Assembly: GCA_964369415.1 (NCBI GenBank)
Contig: CAYJFP010000004.1
Span: 1 to 64,000, forward strand
Direction of reading: 5' to 3'
Length of the DNA stretch: 64,000 nt
From: SIG603 sp964369415
GTDB lineage: Bacteria > Bacillota > Clostridia > Oscillospirales > Acutalibacteraceae
Part shown: positions 16,788 to 25,221 of the stretch, in pieces
How positions within the stretch are numbered: position 1 is the stretch's first letter
How the letters are laid out: each line of letters opens with the position of its first letter
Translations under genes and position numbers: made by a program
Notes under the pieces: model-generated
Told to the model about the DNA's origin: nothing
What the model saw: only the letters and a program-made list of their open reading frames with translations
Databases searched by the model: none

Positions 16788-18875
16788 TTAGTTTACACTG
16801 TAGAGAATCTCTGCATAAGTTGGTAAGTTCCAGTGTTTCTTTGAAATAATTGTTTCAAGCTCGTCGACTTTTAGTCTAATTTCTGTCATTAATGTAAAGA
16901 CTTCATCTCTGTAGAATCTTGAAAGTTTCTCTGTATCTTCTATAGTTTTTGCGCTGATAAGTTTGCTTTCAAGCTCTTCGATTTGCTCGTAAATTTCTTT
17001 TGAAAGAGCTGTGCATTTTGCTGTTAATTTTTCTTCTAATGAAGTATCAACTCCAAATGCTTTTTTATTAGCTGTAATCTCTAGCAATTCTTTTTGGAAT
17101 GAGAAAGATGATGCTAAAACTTCTTTTTTAACAAGGTCGATAAATGTAAGAGCTTCGATATGTATTGTCTTTTGATAGCCTTCCATTAAAATCTCGTATC
17201 TTGAGTGTACTTCGCCCTCTGTAAATACTCCATATTTTGTGAAGAGCTTTACGTTTTTATCTGCAATAAAGTGTGGTAGTGCATCTACTGTAGTTTTTAG
17301 ATTTAAAAGACCTCTTTTTGAAGCTTCTTCAACCCATTCATCTGAATAGTTGTTTCCGTTAAATACTATTCTCTTATGCTCTTTAATTGTTTTTCTTACA
17401 AGTTTTGTAAGGTCCGAATTAAAGTCAGTTGATTTTTCTAAAGCATCTGCAAACTCGCAAAGCACGTCTGCAACTACTGTATTCAATACGATGTTGGGTC
17501 CCGAAACTGAGAAAGTTGAACCTAACATTCTAAACTCAAATTTATTACCTGTAAAAGCAAATGGAGATGTTCTGTTTCTGTCTGTTGTATCTTTAGGGAA
17601 TTTAGGAAGCACTGTAGCGCCAAGCTCCATGTCTTCTCTCTCTATATCTTTGTACTCTTCTTTCTTTTCAAGAGAATCTAAGATATGTGTAAGCTCATCG
17701 CCTAAGAAAATTGAAACAATAGCTGGAGGAGCTTCGTTAGCGCCTAGTCTATGGTCGTTTCCTGCATTTGCAACCGAAATTCTAAGTAAATCTTGGTTTT
17801 GGTCGACTGCTTTAATTACCGCTGCTAAGAAAAGAACGAATTGTGCATTTTCATATGGTGTTTCGCCTGGCTCTAAAAGGTTAAGACCTGTATCTGTTGA
17901 AAGCGACCAGTTATTGTGTTTACCGCTTCCGTTTACTCCTGCAAATGGTTTTTCATGAAGCAAGCAAGCTAGACCATGTCTATCTGCAACACTTTTCATA
18001 AGTTCCATTGTAAGTTGGTTGTGGTCTGTAGCAATATTTGTAGAAGCAAAAATCGGTGCTAGCTCATGCTGTGCCGGAGCCACTTCATTATGCTTTGTTT
18101 TTGCTAAAATTCCAAGTTTCCAAAGCTCTTCGTCTAACTCTTTCATAAACGCTGAAACTCTTGGTTTTATAATACCAAAGTAATGATCGTCAAGCTCTTG
18201 ACCCTTTGGAGGTTTTGCACCGAACAATGTTCTGCCGCAGTGCATAAGGTCTGGTCTTTTTAAGAATACTTCTTTATCTACTAAGAAATATTCTTGCTCT
18301 GGTCCAACAGTTGAATTAACTCGTTTAGCTGTTGTGTTTCCGAATAATCTAAGTACTCTTAGCGCTTGCTCATTAACTGCATCCATCGAACGAAGAAGTG
18401 GTGTTTTCTTGTCTAGTGCTTCTCCAGAATATGAACAGAAAGCTGTTGGAATGCAAAGTGTATTATCTTTAATAAAAGCATAGGATGTTACATCCCAAAC
18501 TGTATAGCCTCTAGCTTCAAATGTACTTCTAATTCCGCCACTTGGGAAAGAAGATGCATCAGGCTCGCCTCTTACAAGTTCTTTACCTGAAAACTCCATT
18601 ATTACTTCTCCTGAAGAAACAGGTGAAATAAAGCTATCGTGCTTCTCGGCTGTAACGCCTGTCATAGGTTGGAACCAGTGAGTAAAGTGTGTTGCGCCTT
18701 TTTCTGTCGCCCAATCTTTCATCGCTGTAGCAACTACATTTGCGACGTCGATATCTAGGTGTTTACCAAGCTCAATAGTTCTTTTAAGCTTTTTGTAAAT
18801 ATCTTTTGGTAGTCTGTTTCTCATTACAGTTTCGTTAAAAACCATGCTGCCAAACAATTCAGGAATTTTGTTCAT
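16788..18875 (-). CDS. glnN: Glutamine synthetase type III
   Basis: ATP-dependent synthesis of glutamine from glutamate and ammonium. The 695-residue length and the motifs VGPEQEYFLV, NEVAPAQHELAPIF, GVNGSGKHNNWSLST and NRTSPFAFTGNKFEFRMLGS are typical of GSIII (GlnN), which is larger than and distinct from GSI. Strong ribosome binding site GGAGGAG. It is the first gene of the leftward arm, divergent from glnA (GSI), and has its own sigma-A promoter and a very short attenuator leader. Having both GSI and GSIII within 3 kb suggests differential use under different ammonium levels. Confidence 0.97.
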   Translation of the reverse strand: MNKIPELFGSMVFNETVMRNRLPKDIYKKLKRTIELGKHLDIDVANVVATAMKDWATEKGATHFTHWFQPMTGVTAEKHDSFISPVSSGEVIMEFSGKELVRGEPDASSFPSGGIRSTFEARGYTVWDVTSYAFIKDNTLCIPTAFCSYSGEALDKKTPLLRSMDAVNEQALRVLRLFGNTTAKRVNSTVGPEQEYFLVDKEVFLKRPDLMHCGRTLFGAKPPKGQELDDHYFGIIKPRVSAFMKELDEELWKLGILAKTKHNEVAPAQHELAPIFASTNIATDHNQLTMELMKSVADRHGLACLLHEKPFAGVNGSGKHNNWSLSTDTGLNLLEPGETPYENAQFVLFLAAVIKAVDQNQDLLRISVANAGNDHRLGANEAPPAIVSIFLGDELTHILDSLEKKEEYKDIEREDMELGATVLPKFPKDTTDRNRTSPFAFTGNKFEFRMLGSTFSVSGPNIVLNTVVADVLCEFADALEKSTDFNSDLTKLVRKTIKEHKRIVFNGNNYSDEWVEEASKRGLLNLKTTVDALPHFIADKNVKLFTKYGVFTEGEVHSRYEILMEGYQKTIHIEALTFIDLVKKEVLASSFSFQKELLEITANKKAFGVDTSLEEKLTAKCTALSKEIYEQIEELESKLISAKTIEDTEKLSRFYRDEVFTLMTEIRLKVDELETIISKKHWNLPTYAEILYSVN

Positions 18876-18914
18876 ATGCTTTCTCCTCCAATGAATTAAG
18901 TAAATTAAAAAAAT

Positions 18915-18958
18915 AAAAAAGACGTCGTGAACCGGTTAGTTCACAACGCCTTTGTTGT
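18915..18958 (-). promoter_or_regulatory. glnN leader: hexaloop antiterminator overlapping terminator
   Basis: Minus strand: stem ACAAC/GTTGT with loop AAAGGC (18943-18958; A1, G4). The 3' arm forms part of the terminator stem GGCGTTGTGAAC/GTTCACGACGTC (18921-18950, 12 bp with two wobble pairs, loop TAACCG), followed by six U. The two folds exclude each other. The hexaloop begins only about five bases after the expected transcription start, so there is no space for an upstream companion stem-loop. Confidence 0.75.
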
Positions 18959-18969
18959 CTATGTCACGC

Positions 18970-18998
18970 AGTATATCACATCTTTTTTGTGCTGTCAA
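18970..18998 (-). promoter_or_regulatory. glnN promoter
   Basis: Minus strand TTGACA (18993-18998) and TATACT (18970-18975), 17-base spacer. Divergent from the glnA promoter, with the two -35 boxes 36 bases apart. Confidence 0.8.
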
Positions 18999-19034
18999 TA
19001 GTTTTTTTCAAAAAAATTTCAATTTAAATTTTAT

Positions 19035-19063
19035 TTGACAAACTGATATTCGTGGTATAAAAT
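19035..19063 (+). promoter_or_regulatory. glnA promoter
   Basis: TTGACA (19035-19040) and TAAAAT (19058-19063), 17-base spacer, giving a leader of about 120 bases that contains the attenuator. Confidence 0.7.
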
Positions 19064-19089
19064 ATATTTAGCAAATATAATATAGTTAT

Positions 19090-19180
19090 TGAACAATGAC
19101 GTTCATCAAGTACTTTTCGGCCGATTTTATAGCTAAATAGGTCTGTTTTACATACTTGATGGACTTTTTATTTTTATTTT
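19090..19180 (+). promoter_or_regulatory. glnA leader: hexaloop antiterminator overlapping terminator
   Basis: Stem TGAAC/GTTCA with loop AATGAC (19090-19105; A1, G4). Its 3' arm begins the terminator arm GTTCATCAAGTA (19101-19112), which pairs over 12 bp (one wobble) with TACTTGATGGAC (19153-19164), followed by a T-rich tract (19165-19180). The 40-base terminator loop contains the palindrome CGGCCG. This attenuator would govern glnA and, behind it, the ANTAR gene itself. Confidence 0.77.
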
Positions 19181-19194
19181 AGGAGTGCTTTTAT

Positions 19195-20508
19195 ATGCTT
19201 AATAAAGATATTTTAGAATTTATTGAAGAAAATGATGTAAAATTTATTCGACTAGGTTTTTGTGACCCACTTGGAAATCACAAAAATATCTCAATCATGT
19301 CCGACGAGCTTGAACATGCATTTAGAGACGGTGTTTCTTTTGATGCCTCTGCGATAGACGGATTTTTAGAAATTGATAATTCGGACTTATTTTTATTCCC
19401 CGACCCCTCTACCCTATCTCTACTTCCATGGCGTCCATATACAAATTCTGTTTTGCGCTTTTATTGTAATATAAAAAAAAGTGACAAAACACCATTTAAG
19501 CGTGACAGCAGGTATATATTAAAAAATGCGGTTGATAAACTTAATACTCTAGGTTTAAGCTGCAAATTTGGAACCGAATGTGAATTTTATCTTTTCAAAA
19601 ATGATGAAAACGACGAACCTACTTTTAAAACACTTGACAAGGGTTCTTACCTTGACATAGCACCTAAGGATAAGGGCGAAAACTTAAGAAGAGAAGTGTG
19701 CCTTTGCCTTGAAGAGATGGGATTAAGCCCTGAAAGATCGCACCACGAACAAGGACCTGGGCAAAATGAAATTGACTTTAAATTCAGCGATGTCTTGTCT
19801 AGTGCTGACAATATTTTAACCTTCAAATCAGTGGTTAAATCTATCGCCTCTAAAAACGGACTTTTTGCTTCATTTATGCCAAAACCATTTTTGGACAAAA
19901 GTGGTAACGGCATGCATGTAAATATTTCACTGTATAAAGACGGCTTGAATCTTTTTTCTGATAAAGATTCAAAAAATTATAAGTATGCCCAAAGTTTCAT
20001 TGCAGGCATTATGGAAAAAATACCTGATATGACACTGTTTTTAAATCCAACTAACAATTCATACGAGCGTTTTGGCTCTTTTGAGGCACCAAAATACATC
20101 TCGTGGTCACATCAAAACAGGTCACAGTTAATTAGAATTCCAACCGCTGGTGAAGGCCGTGAAAGATTCGAGCTTCGCTCTCCTGACGCTTCACTTAATC
20201 CTTATATCGCATTCTCATTAATATTATATGCTGGAATATACGGAATTGAGAATTCTTTAGAGCTTCCTCTTCCAACCGACCAAAATCTCTACACCGCCGA
20301 CAAATCGCTTACAAAACATCTTAAAAGCCTACCTAAAAACTTAGGTGAAGCGATAGAACTTGCTGAAAACAGTGATTTTATCAAGGCGCATTTAGATGGA
20401 GAGTTGTTGGAAAAATATATCGCAATTAAAAAACGTGAATTTGAAGATTTCATAAATGCTCAAGACAAAGAAGCTTATTATAAGGAAGAGTATTTCGAAA
20501 AACTATAA
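19195..20508 (+). CDS. glnA: Glutamine synthetase type I
   Basis: A 437-residue GSI enzyme making glutamine from glutamate, ammonium and ATP. The N-terminal beta-grasp (VKFIRLGFCDPLGNHKNIS) is followed by the catalytic motifs FGTECEFYLF, HHEQGPGQNEIDF, FMPKPFLDKSGNGMHVN, NPTNNSYERF and RFELRSPDASLNPYIAF. The length and lack of a C-terminal extension match the GSI-alpha form, which is not controlled by adenylylation. Ribosome binding site AGGAGTG. It heads the rightward operon glnA-ANTAR regulator-pyrG behind an ANTAR-type attenuator. It is divergent from glnN. Confidence 0.93.
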   Translation: MLNKDILEFIEENDVKFIRLGFCDPLGNHKNISIMSDELEHAFRDGVSFDASAIDGFLEIDNSDLFLFPDPSTLSLLPWRPYTNSVLRFYCNIKKSDKTPFKRDSRYILKNAVDKLNTLGLSCKFGTECEFYLFKNDENDEPTFKTLDKGSYLDIAPKDKGENLRREVCLCLEEMGLSPERSHHEQGPGQNEIDFKFSDVLSSADNILTFKSVVKSIASKNGLFASFMPKPFLDKSGNGMHVNISLYKDGLNLFSDKDSKNYKYAQSFIAGIMEKIPDMTLFLNPTNNSYERFGSFEAPKYISWSHQNRSQLIRIPTAGEGRERFELRSPDASLNPYIAFSLILYAGIYGIENSLELPLPTDQNLYTADKSLTKHLKSLPKNLGEAIELAENSDFIKAHLDGELLEKYIAIKKREFEDFINAQDKEAYYKEEYFEKL

Positions 20509-20526
20509 CAGTAAGGTGGTAATTTT

Positions 20527-21096
20527 TTGAATAGCGCTTTAATTATCTCACACTCCGAAAATGGTATTGACTCGATAGTTAAATTACTTAAAATAATCTC
20601 TTGCAAAAAAATTACTACGGCAAAATCTATAGGAGAAGCAAGAAGGTTAATATCCGACAGTATTTTTGACTTATTTATTATTAATAGTCCTGTTAGCAAT
20701 GAGTCGGGCGAAGAGCTTGCCAAAGAGCTTGTGACAAATGGATTAAGCCAAGTGATTATGATTGTAAAAAACGATGTTTATGAGTATATTTCAGGCAAAG
20801 TAGAGGATTTTGGAGTTATTACAGTTTCAAAGCCTCTTAACAGAAATTCACTTTGGGTCTCACTTAAACTTGCAAAAGCAAGCTATGCAAGGCTTAGAAA
20901 CATGCAAAAACTTAATTCTAAACTCACAAAAAAAATTGAAGACATTAAAGTCGTCGACAGGGCAAAATGTATTCTCATATCGCACTTAAGCATGGCAGAA
21001 TCAGATGCCCACAAATACATTGAAAAGAAAGCAATGGACACAAGGTTATCAAGGCGTGAAATTGCTGAAAACATATTAAAAACCTATGAAAATTAG
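20527..21096 (+). CDS. ANTAR-domain RNA-binding antitermination regulator (NitR-like)
   Basis: A 189-residue protein: an N-terminal receiver-like domain (residues 1-120), a coiled-coil linker (about 115-145) and a C-terminal ANTAR domain (about 142-186). The ANTAR signature is AKCILISHLSMAESDAHKYI followed by KKAMDTRLSRREIAENIL. ANTAR proteins bind hexaloop RNA and prevent terminator formation. In the receiver, the position of the phospho-acceptor Asp appears to be Asn (FDLFIINSPV), suggesting a pseudo-receiver that may sense by ligand or protein contact. It starts with TTG eight bases after AAGGTGG and 18 bases after glnA. Its targets are very likely the four hexaloop attenuators of this block. 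An ANTAR gene behind glnA is known in other clostridia. Confidence 0.9.
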   Translation: MNSALIISHSENGIDSIVKLLKIISCKKITTAKSIGEARRLISDSIFDLFIINSPVSNESGEELAKELVTNGLSQVIMIVKNDVYEYISGKVEDFGVITVSKPLNRNSLWVSLKLAKASYARLRNMQKLNSKLTKKIEDIKVVDRAKCILISHLSMAESDAHKYIEKKAMDTRLSRREIAENILKTYEN

Positions 21097-21138
21097 TGTT
21101 ATATATTTACCTCAAACTATGAAATGGAGTATCAAAGA

Positions 21139-22740
21139 ATGGAAAAGTATATTTTTATAACAGGCGGAGTTGTATCTGGTCTTGGAAAAGGAATCAGTGC
21201 CGCCGCATTAGGAAGACTGCTTAAACAGCGTGGATTTAAAGTTTCTGCACAAAAGCTTGACCCTTATATCAACGTTGACCCTGGCACCATGAGTCCTCTT
21301 CAACACGGTGAAGTTTTCGTGACCGAAGATGGCGCCGAAACCGACCTTGACCTTGGACATTATGAAAGATTTATTGATGAAAACTTAAATAAATATTCCA
21401 ATCTAACTTCGGGAAAAGTTTATTTCAACGTCATTAATAGGGAGAGAAAAGGCGGATACTTAGGCCAAACTGTTCAGGTTATTCCTCATATTACAAACGA
21501 GATTAAAGATTTTATTTATAAAGGAGCTACGGTTAGCGGTGCAGATATTTTGATAACTGAAATTGGCGGTACTATTGGTGATATTGAGAGCCAGCCATTC
21601 TTAGAGGCCATTAGACAAATTTCTCTTGAAAAAGGTGCTGAAAATTGCCTTTTCATCCATGTAGCACTGATACCTTATCTAAAAGGTTCTAACGAGCATA
21701 AATCAAAACCCGCGCAGCACTCTGTTAAAGAACTTCGTGGCATTGGTATTTCTCCAAATATTATTATAGCAAGATCAGACGAGCCGATAAACGAAGGTAT
21801 TAAGGAAAAAATATCACTGTTTTGCAATGTAAAAAAGGACTGCGTAATTGAAAACATTACTCTTCCTCACCTTTACGAAGCACCTATTATGCTACACGAA
21901 AACGGACTTGACTCTGTAGTTTGCAGAGAGCTTAAACTTGAATCTAAAGAGCCAGATTTAAGCGAATGGAAGTCCATGCTTAAGAAAATTAAAAGCACTG
22001 AAAAAAGTGTCACTATCGGAATTGTTGGAAAATATATCGAGCTTCACGATGCATATTTATCAATTATCGAAAGTCTAAACCATGCGGGAATACACCAAAA
22101 AGTGAATGTAAAAATCAAATGGGTTGACAGTGAAACCTTAAACCATGACAGCACGGCTGAATATTTATCCGATGTCGATGGAGTCTTAATCCCAGGCGGT
22201 TTTGGCGATAGAGGCATTGAAGGCAAAATCGAGGCGTGTAAACATGCAAGAGAAAATAATATTCCTTTCTTTGGGATTTGTCTTGGCATGCAAATTGCTA
22301 TTATAGAATATTCTAGAAGTGTTTGCAATCTGGAAAACGCAACTTCAGGAGAATTTGACGAATTTGCAAAGCATAAAGTAATCGATATCATGGAAGAGCA
22401 AAAAGGAATCACGAAAAAAGGCGGCACAATGAGACTTGGTGCCTATCCTTGCAAATTCTTAGAAAACAGCTTATTAAAGAACCTTTATAAAAGTGATTTA
22501 ATAAGTGAAAGACACCGCCATAGATATGAAGTCAACAACGATTACAGAAAAGTTTTAAGCGAAAATGGGCTTGTTTTTTCTGGAACTTCGCCTGACGACT
22601 CACTTGTAGAATGTATTGAGCTTCCTAAAAACGACTTCTTCGTCGCAGTACAGTTTCACCCAGAATTTAAGAGCAGACCAACAAATCCTCATCCTATTTT
22701 TTGCGGATTTATCCAATCTGCTTGCAATAAAAAATCTTAA
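21139..22740 (+). CDS. pyrG: CTP synthase
   Basis: Converts UTP to CTP using glutamine and ATP. The 533 residues comprise an N-terminal amidoligase domain (TGGVVSGLGKGISAAALG; DPYINVDPGTM) and a C-terminal class I glutamine amidotransferase with nucleophile FFGICLGMQIAI and the His/Glu pair VAVQFHPEFKS. The start is the second in-frame ATG, with a GGAG nine bases upstream, giving the usual length. It lies 42 bases after the ANTAR gene with no evident promoter or terminator between, so it is probably co-transcribed and indirectly under nitrogen control. No G-run initiation attenuator of the Bacillus pyrG type was seen. Confidence 0.96.
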   Translation: MEKYIFITGGVVSGLGKGISAAALGRLLKQRGFKVSAQKLDPYINVDPGTMSPLQHGEVFVTEDGAETDLDLGHYERFIDENLNKYSNLTSGKVYFNVINRERKGGYLGQTVQVIPHITNEIKDFIYKGATVSGADILITEIGGTIGDIESQPFLEAIRQISLEKGAENCLFIHVALIPYLKGSNEHKSKPAQHSVKELRGIGISPNIIIARSDEPINEGIKEKISLFCNVKKDCVIENITLPHLYEAPIMLHENGLDSVVCRELKLESKEPDLSEWKSMLKKIKSTEKSVTIGIVGKYIELHDAYLSIIESLNHAGIHQKVNVKIKWVDSETLNHDSTAEYLSDVDGVLIPGGFGDRGIEGKIEACKHARENNIPFFGICLGMQIAIIEYSRSVCNLENATSGEFDEFAKHKVIDIMEEQKGITKKGGTMRLGAYPCKFLENSLLKNLYKSDLISERHRHRYEVNNDYRKVLSENGLVFSGTSPDDSLVECIELPKNDFFVAVQFHPEFKSRPTNPHPIFCGFIQSACNKKS

Positions 22741-22746
22741 TAACCC

Positions 22747-22788
22747 AAAGACCATACATTATCTTTTAAGCGATAATGTATGGTCTTT
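22747..22788. terminator. Bidirectional terminator after pyrG
   Basis: Perfect 17-bp stem AAAGACCATACATTATC/GATAATGTATGGTCTTT with loop TTTTAAGC. It ends pyrG on the plus strand and the SGNH hydrolase gene on the minus strand. Confidence 0.92.
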
Positions 22789-22789
22789 T

Positions 22790-23440
22790 TTATAGATACG
22801 AAATCAAATTATTAAGTACAACTTCATACGCATTAGAATACATGTGTATTCCTTCTATCGTAAACTCTTTTTTAAGAACTCCCTCTTCATCGGTAAGTCC
22901 ATCATTTACATTAATGAACTTATACCCCATTTCTTCTGAAAGTTTTTTCACATTTTCATTGGCTATTTCTAAGTTTTTCTTGTTTCTTGTTCCAAATCTT
23001 TCTTTAATCAAAACTTCGTCCGATGTCATGTCTCTGTCGTTCACAGGATAATACGCCAACATAAAAACTTCAGTTTTCGGAAGTTTTTCTTTAATCATTT
23101 CAAGAATTTTCTTATAGTTTTTAATTAGTTTCTCTAACGAATAATCTGGTGATGCTATGTCGTTTGTTCCAATATTAATAAATATTCTTGACGGTAAAAG
23201 CTCAAAAATCATTTCCTCCATAGAGTCTAGCATGTCAGATGTTTTGTAACCACTGATTCCTCTATTATAAATAATTTTATTAATACCTTTACTCATTAGC
23301 AATTCATTTATCAAAAACTGCTCGCACAAGGACGAACCGACAAAAACCGTTTCGCCTTTTTTCGCAATAGCGTTTAACATTCTATAATTATGCTTTTTTA
23401 TTTCAAATTCTTCATTTATCTCTTGAATATTTTCTTCCAT
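22790..23440 (-). CDS. SGNH/GDSL-type hydrolase
   Basis: A 216-residue lipase/acylhydrolase-like protein. It has blocks FVGSSL (nucleophile Ser), NRGISG (oxyanion Gly), NIGTND (oxyanion Asn) and IEGIHM (catalytic His). The acidic residue usually found as Asp three positions before the His is Glu here. No signal peptide, so cytoplasmic, which suggests esterase activity on intracellular acylated sugars or lipids. The start is uncertain: an ATG at 23452 directly follows the upstream stop but has no ribosome binding site, while the ATG at 23440 follows GGGTGG closely. It is the last gene of the run PH-domain protein-esterase-SGNH hydrolase. Confidence 0.75.
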   Translation of the reverse strand: MEENIQEINEEFEIKKHNYRMLNAIAKKGETVFVGSSLCEQFLINELLMSKGINKIIYNRGISGYKTSDMLDSMEEMIFELLPSRIFINIGTNDIASPDYSLEKLIKNYKKILEMIKEKLPKTEVFMLAYYPVNDRDMTSDEVLIKERFGTRNKKNLEIANENVKKLSEEMGYKFINVNDGLTDEEGVLKKEFTIEGIHMYSNAYEVVLNNLISYL

Positions 23441-23453
23441 ATTTCCACCCATA

Positions 23454-24677
23454 TTATTTTCTGTTTTTACTTGCCAACCATTTAAATAAGTTTTGATATC
23501 CTAAATCTGATGGTTTGACACTTTTTCCGCTAACTTCAAACTCTACACCTTTAAAACTAGCCCACTCTACCACTTTCCCACGGTAAGTAAACGCCTGTGT
23601 ATCCGAAAAATCCATATCTGCATAGTTTATAACTTCACCATCTTCATTCAGTCTATCTATATGAGTCACGGTAATGTCTCCATCATAAAAATGTTTTGCA
23701 TCAAATCCAGTGCCTTCACATGTGAAATTATTATGTGCATACACCCAAGACAAATGGGTTAAGTCTTTTGAATCACCATCCAGAATTCCCTCAAACTCAA
23801 CTTCATTAAAAAGCGTAATGTAGGCTTCTCCACCGGCATCTATTAGATTTTTAGCCGAATATACCGACCACGACGCATCGCAAACCGAATCATTAATACA
23901 GTGAATATAGTAAACCGGCACTTTATTTTTAGCCACTTTTTCAGCAGCCTTTTTTTCAAGCACATTAGCCGTGCAAATTGGAAAAGCCGCCGCAAAAATT
24001 TCAGAATAATTGTCAAGCATTACATTGGTGCAAAGTCCACCCATAGAACAGCCACCGACATAGATTCTATCTATATCAATATTATTCTCTTTTACTGTTC
24101 TATCAATTATTTCTTTGACAAGCTCATGTTTTTGAACGCCACAGCTAGACTGTGGTGCAAGAATATATGCACCATTTTCACCAAAACATGCTTGACTTTC
24201 CTCTTCGGTCCAGTTTGTGAGCTTACCACTTACCACATGTGATCTGTTATCATCACCTATCTCGCCCATTCCGTGAAGCCACACCACCAGTGGAGCTTTT
24301 CCATTTGACTTGGGTCTAAAAAGTCTGTAGTTCATACCATCAATCTTCATAGGCTCAAACATGTCTAATTTAGGATTTTTAAACTCATTAAATTTTATTT
24401 CTTTGCCCTTAAATTTTACCGAATACAGTTGTGAAATCTTTGTATTTGCAAAACATTCAATAGAAAAAACCGTTTTCAAATTAATCAAAAATCCGTTCTT
24501 AATTTCTGAAACATTTTCAACAATTCTTTTATCTAACTTTTCTTTACCTTCTAAGTCAGTAAGCTTTACACCAATCTCTAAATCAGATTTTTCAATCAAT
24601 TCATCTGTTATTATCTCTATACTAGCTACGCCTTCTCCCCAATCAAAACAGTCTGCTATTACATTATAATACTTCAT
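23454..24677 (-). CDS. Alpha/beta-hydrolase (carboxylesterase/prolyl-oligopeptidase-like)
   Basis: A 407-residue protein with an N-terminal Ig-like esterase domain (about 1-105) and a C-terminal alpha/beta-hydrolase. The hydrolase has the oxyanion motif LVVWLHGMGEIGDD, the nucleophile elbow GGCSMGG near residue 210, an Asp in HCINDSVCD and a His near 299 (LTHLSW). It lacks a signal peptide. Similar proteins act as feruloyl or acetyl-xylan esterases or as phospholipase/carboxylesterases; the exact substrate cannot be stated. It is adjacent to an SGNH hydrolase on the same strand with a gap of one base, suggesting the pair deacylates the same imported compound. Confidence 0.75.
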   Translation of the reverse strand: MKYYNVIADCFDWGEGVASIEIITDELIEKSDLEIGVKLTDLEGKEKLDKRIVENVSEIKNGFLINLKTVFSIECFANTKISQLYSVKFKGKEIKFNEFKNPKLDMFEPMKIDGMNYRLFRPKSNGKAPLVVWLHGMGEIGDDNRSHVVSGKLTNWTEEESQACFGENGAYILAPQSSCGVQKHELVKEIIDRTVKENNIDIDRIYVGGCSMGGLCTNVMLDNYSEIFAAAFPICTANVLEKKAAEKVAKNKVPVYYIHCINDSVCDASWSVYSAKNLIDAGGEAYITLFNEVEFEGILDGDSKDLTHLSWVYAHNNFTCEGTGFDAKHFYDGDITVTHIDRLNEDGEVINYADMDFSDTQAFTYRGKVVEWASFKGVEFEVSGKSVKPSDLGYQNLFKWLASKNRK

Positions 24678-24689
24678 AATTCACCTTTT

Positions 24690-25076
24690 TTAAATAAAAT
24701 CTATATCTTCTACTCCACTATCTGCGCCACTTTCAGCACCAATATCCTGCATATTAATCGTGCGTCTTTTTATTCTATGCTCTTCAGATTTTTCCCAGAT
24801 AAAATCTTTTATCTCTCTTGCATTTTTAATATTTTTAATTAACAATGTCGGGTCTGTCGAATCTCCCGTATGACAAGTTATCGAGGCTATGCCAAACATT
24901 CTGTTAAAAAGAGTTGATTCCAGTGTAACGTCCTGAATTTTATACATATAACAGTCGTTCTCTTTCCTTCTAAAAAAACCTTGAGAAACTCTTAAAATTT
25001 CATCCTCAACTTCATAAACCGTGAACGTAAACGGCAGTCCAAAAAACCCCCAACGTTTTCTTTCTCTATATCCCAT
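24690..25076 (-). CDS. Bacterial PH-domain (DUF304/YdbT-like) protein
   Basis: A 128-residue protein with the bacterial PH-like beta-barrel pattern (FTVYEVEDEILRVSQGFF, KIQDVTLESTLFNRMFGIASI, IKNAREIKDFIWEK), as in YdbS/YdbT repeats, but without transmembrane segments. The acidic tail GAESGADSGVEDIDFI is low complexity. Ribosome binding site AAGGAGTG. It precedes the esterase gene by 12 bases on the same strand. Function unknown; such domains mediate protein or membrane contact. Confidence 0.65.
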   Translation of the reverse strand: MGYRERKRWGFFGLPFTFTVYEVEDEILRVSQGFFRRKENDCYMYKIQDVTLESTLFNRMFGIASITCHTGDSTDPTLLIKNIKNAREIKDFIWEKSEEHRIKRRTINMQDIGAESGADSGVEDIDFI

Positions 25077-25221
25077 TTTTAATCACTCCTTATTTTTTAC
25101 TATTATACTTCATACAACTTTAAAATTCAACTTTTTATTTTTCTTAAACTAATTTATTTTTTGTAGCATATATACCTATGTTTAATATAATATACTAAAC
25201 ATAAATTTACAGAGGTATAAC

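Noticed and set aside
21097..21138. Pyrimidine-sensing attenuator in front of pyrG
   Set aside because: No initial G-run, no hairpin and no promoter were seen in the 42-base gap.
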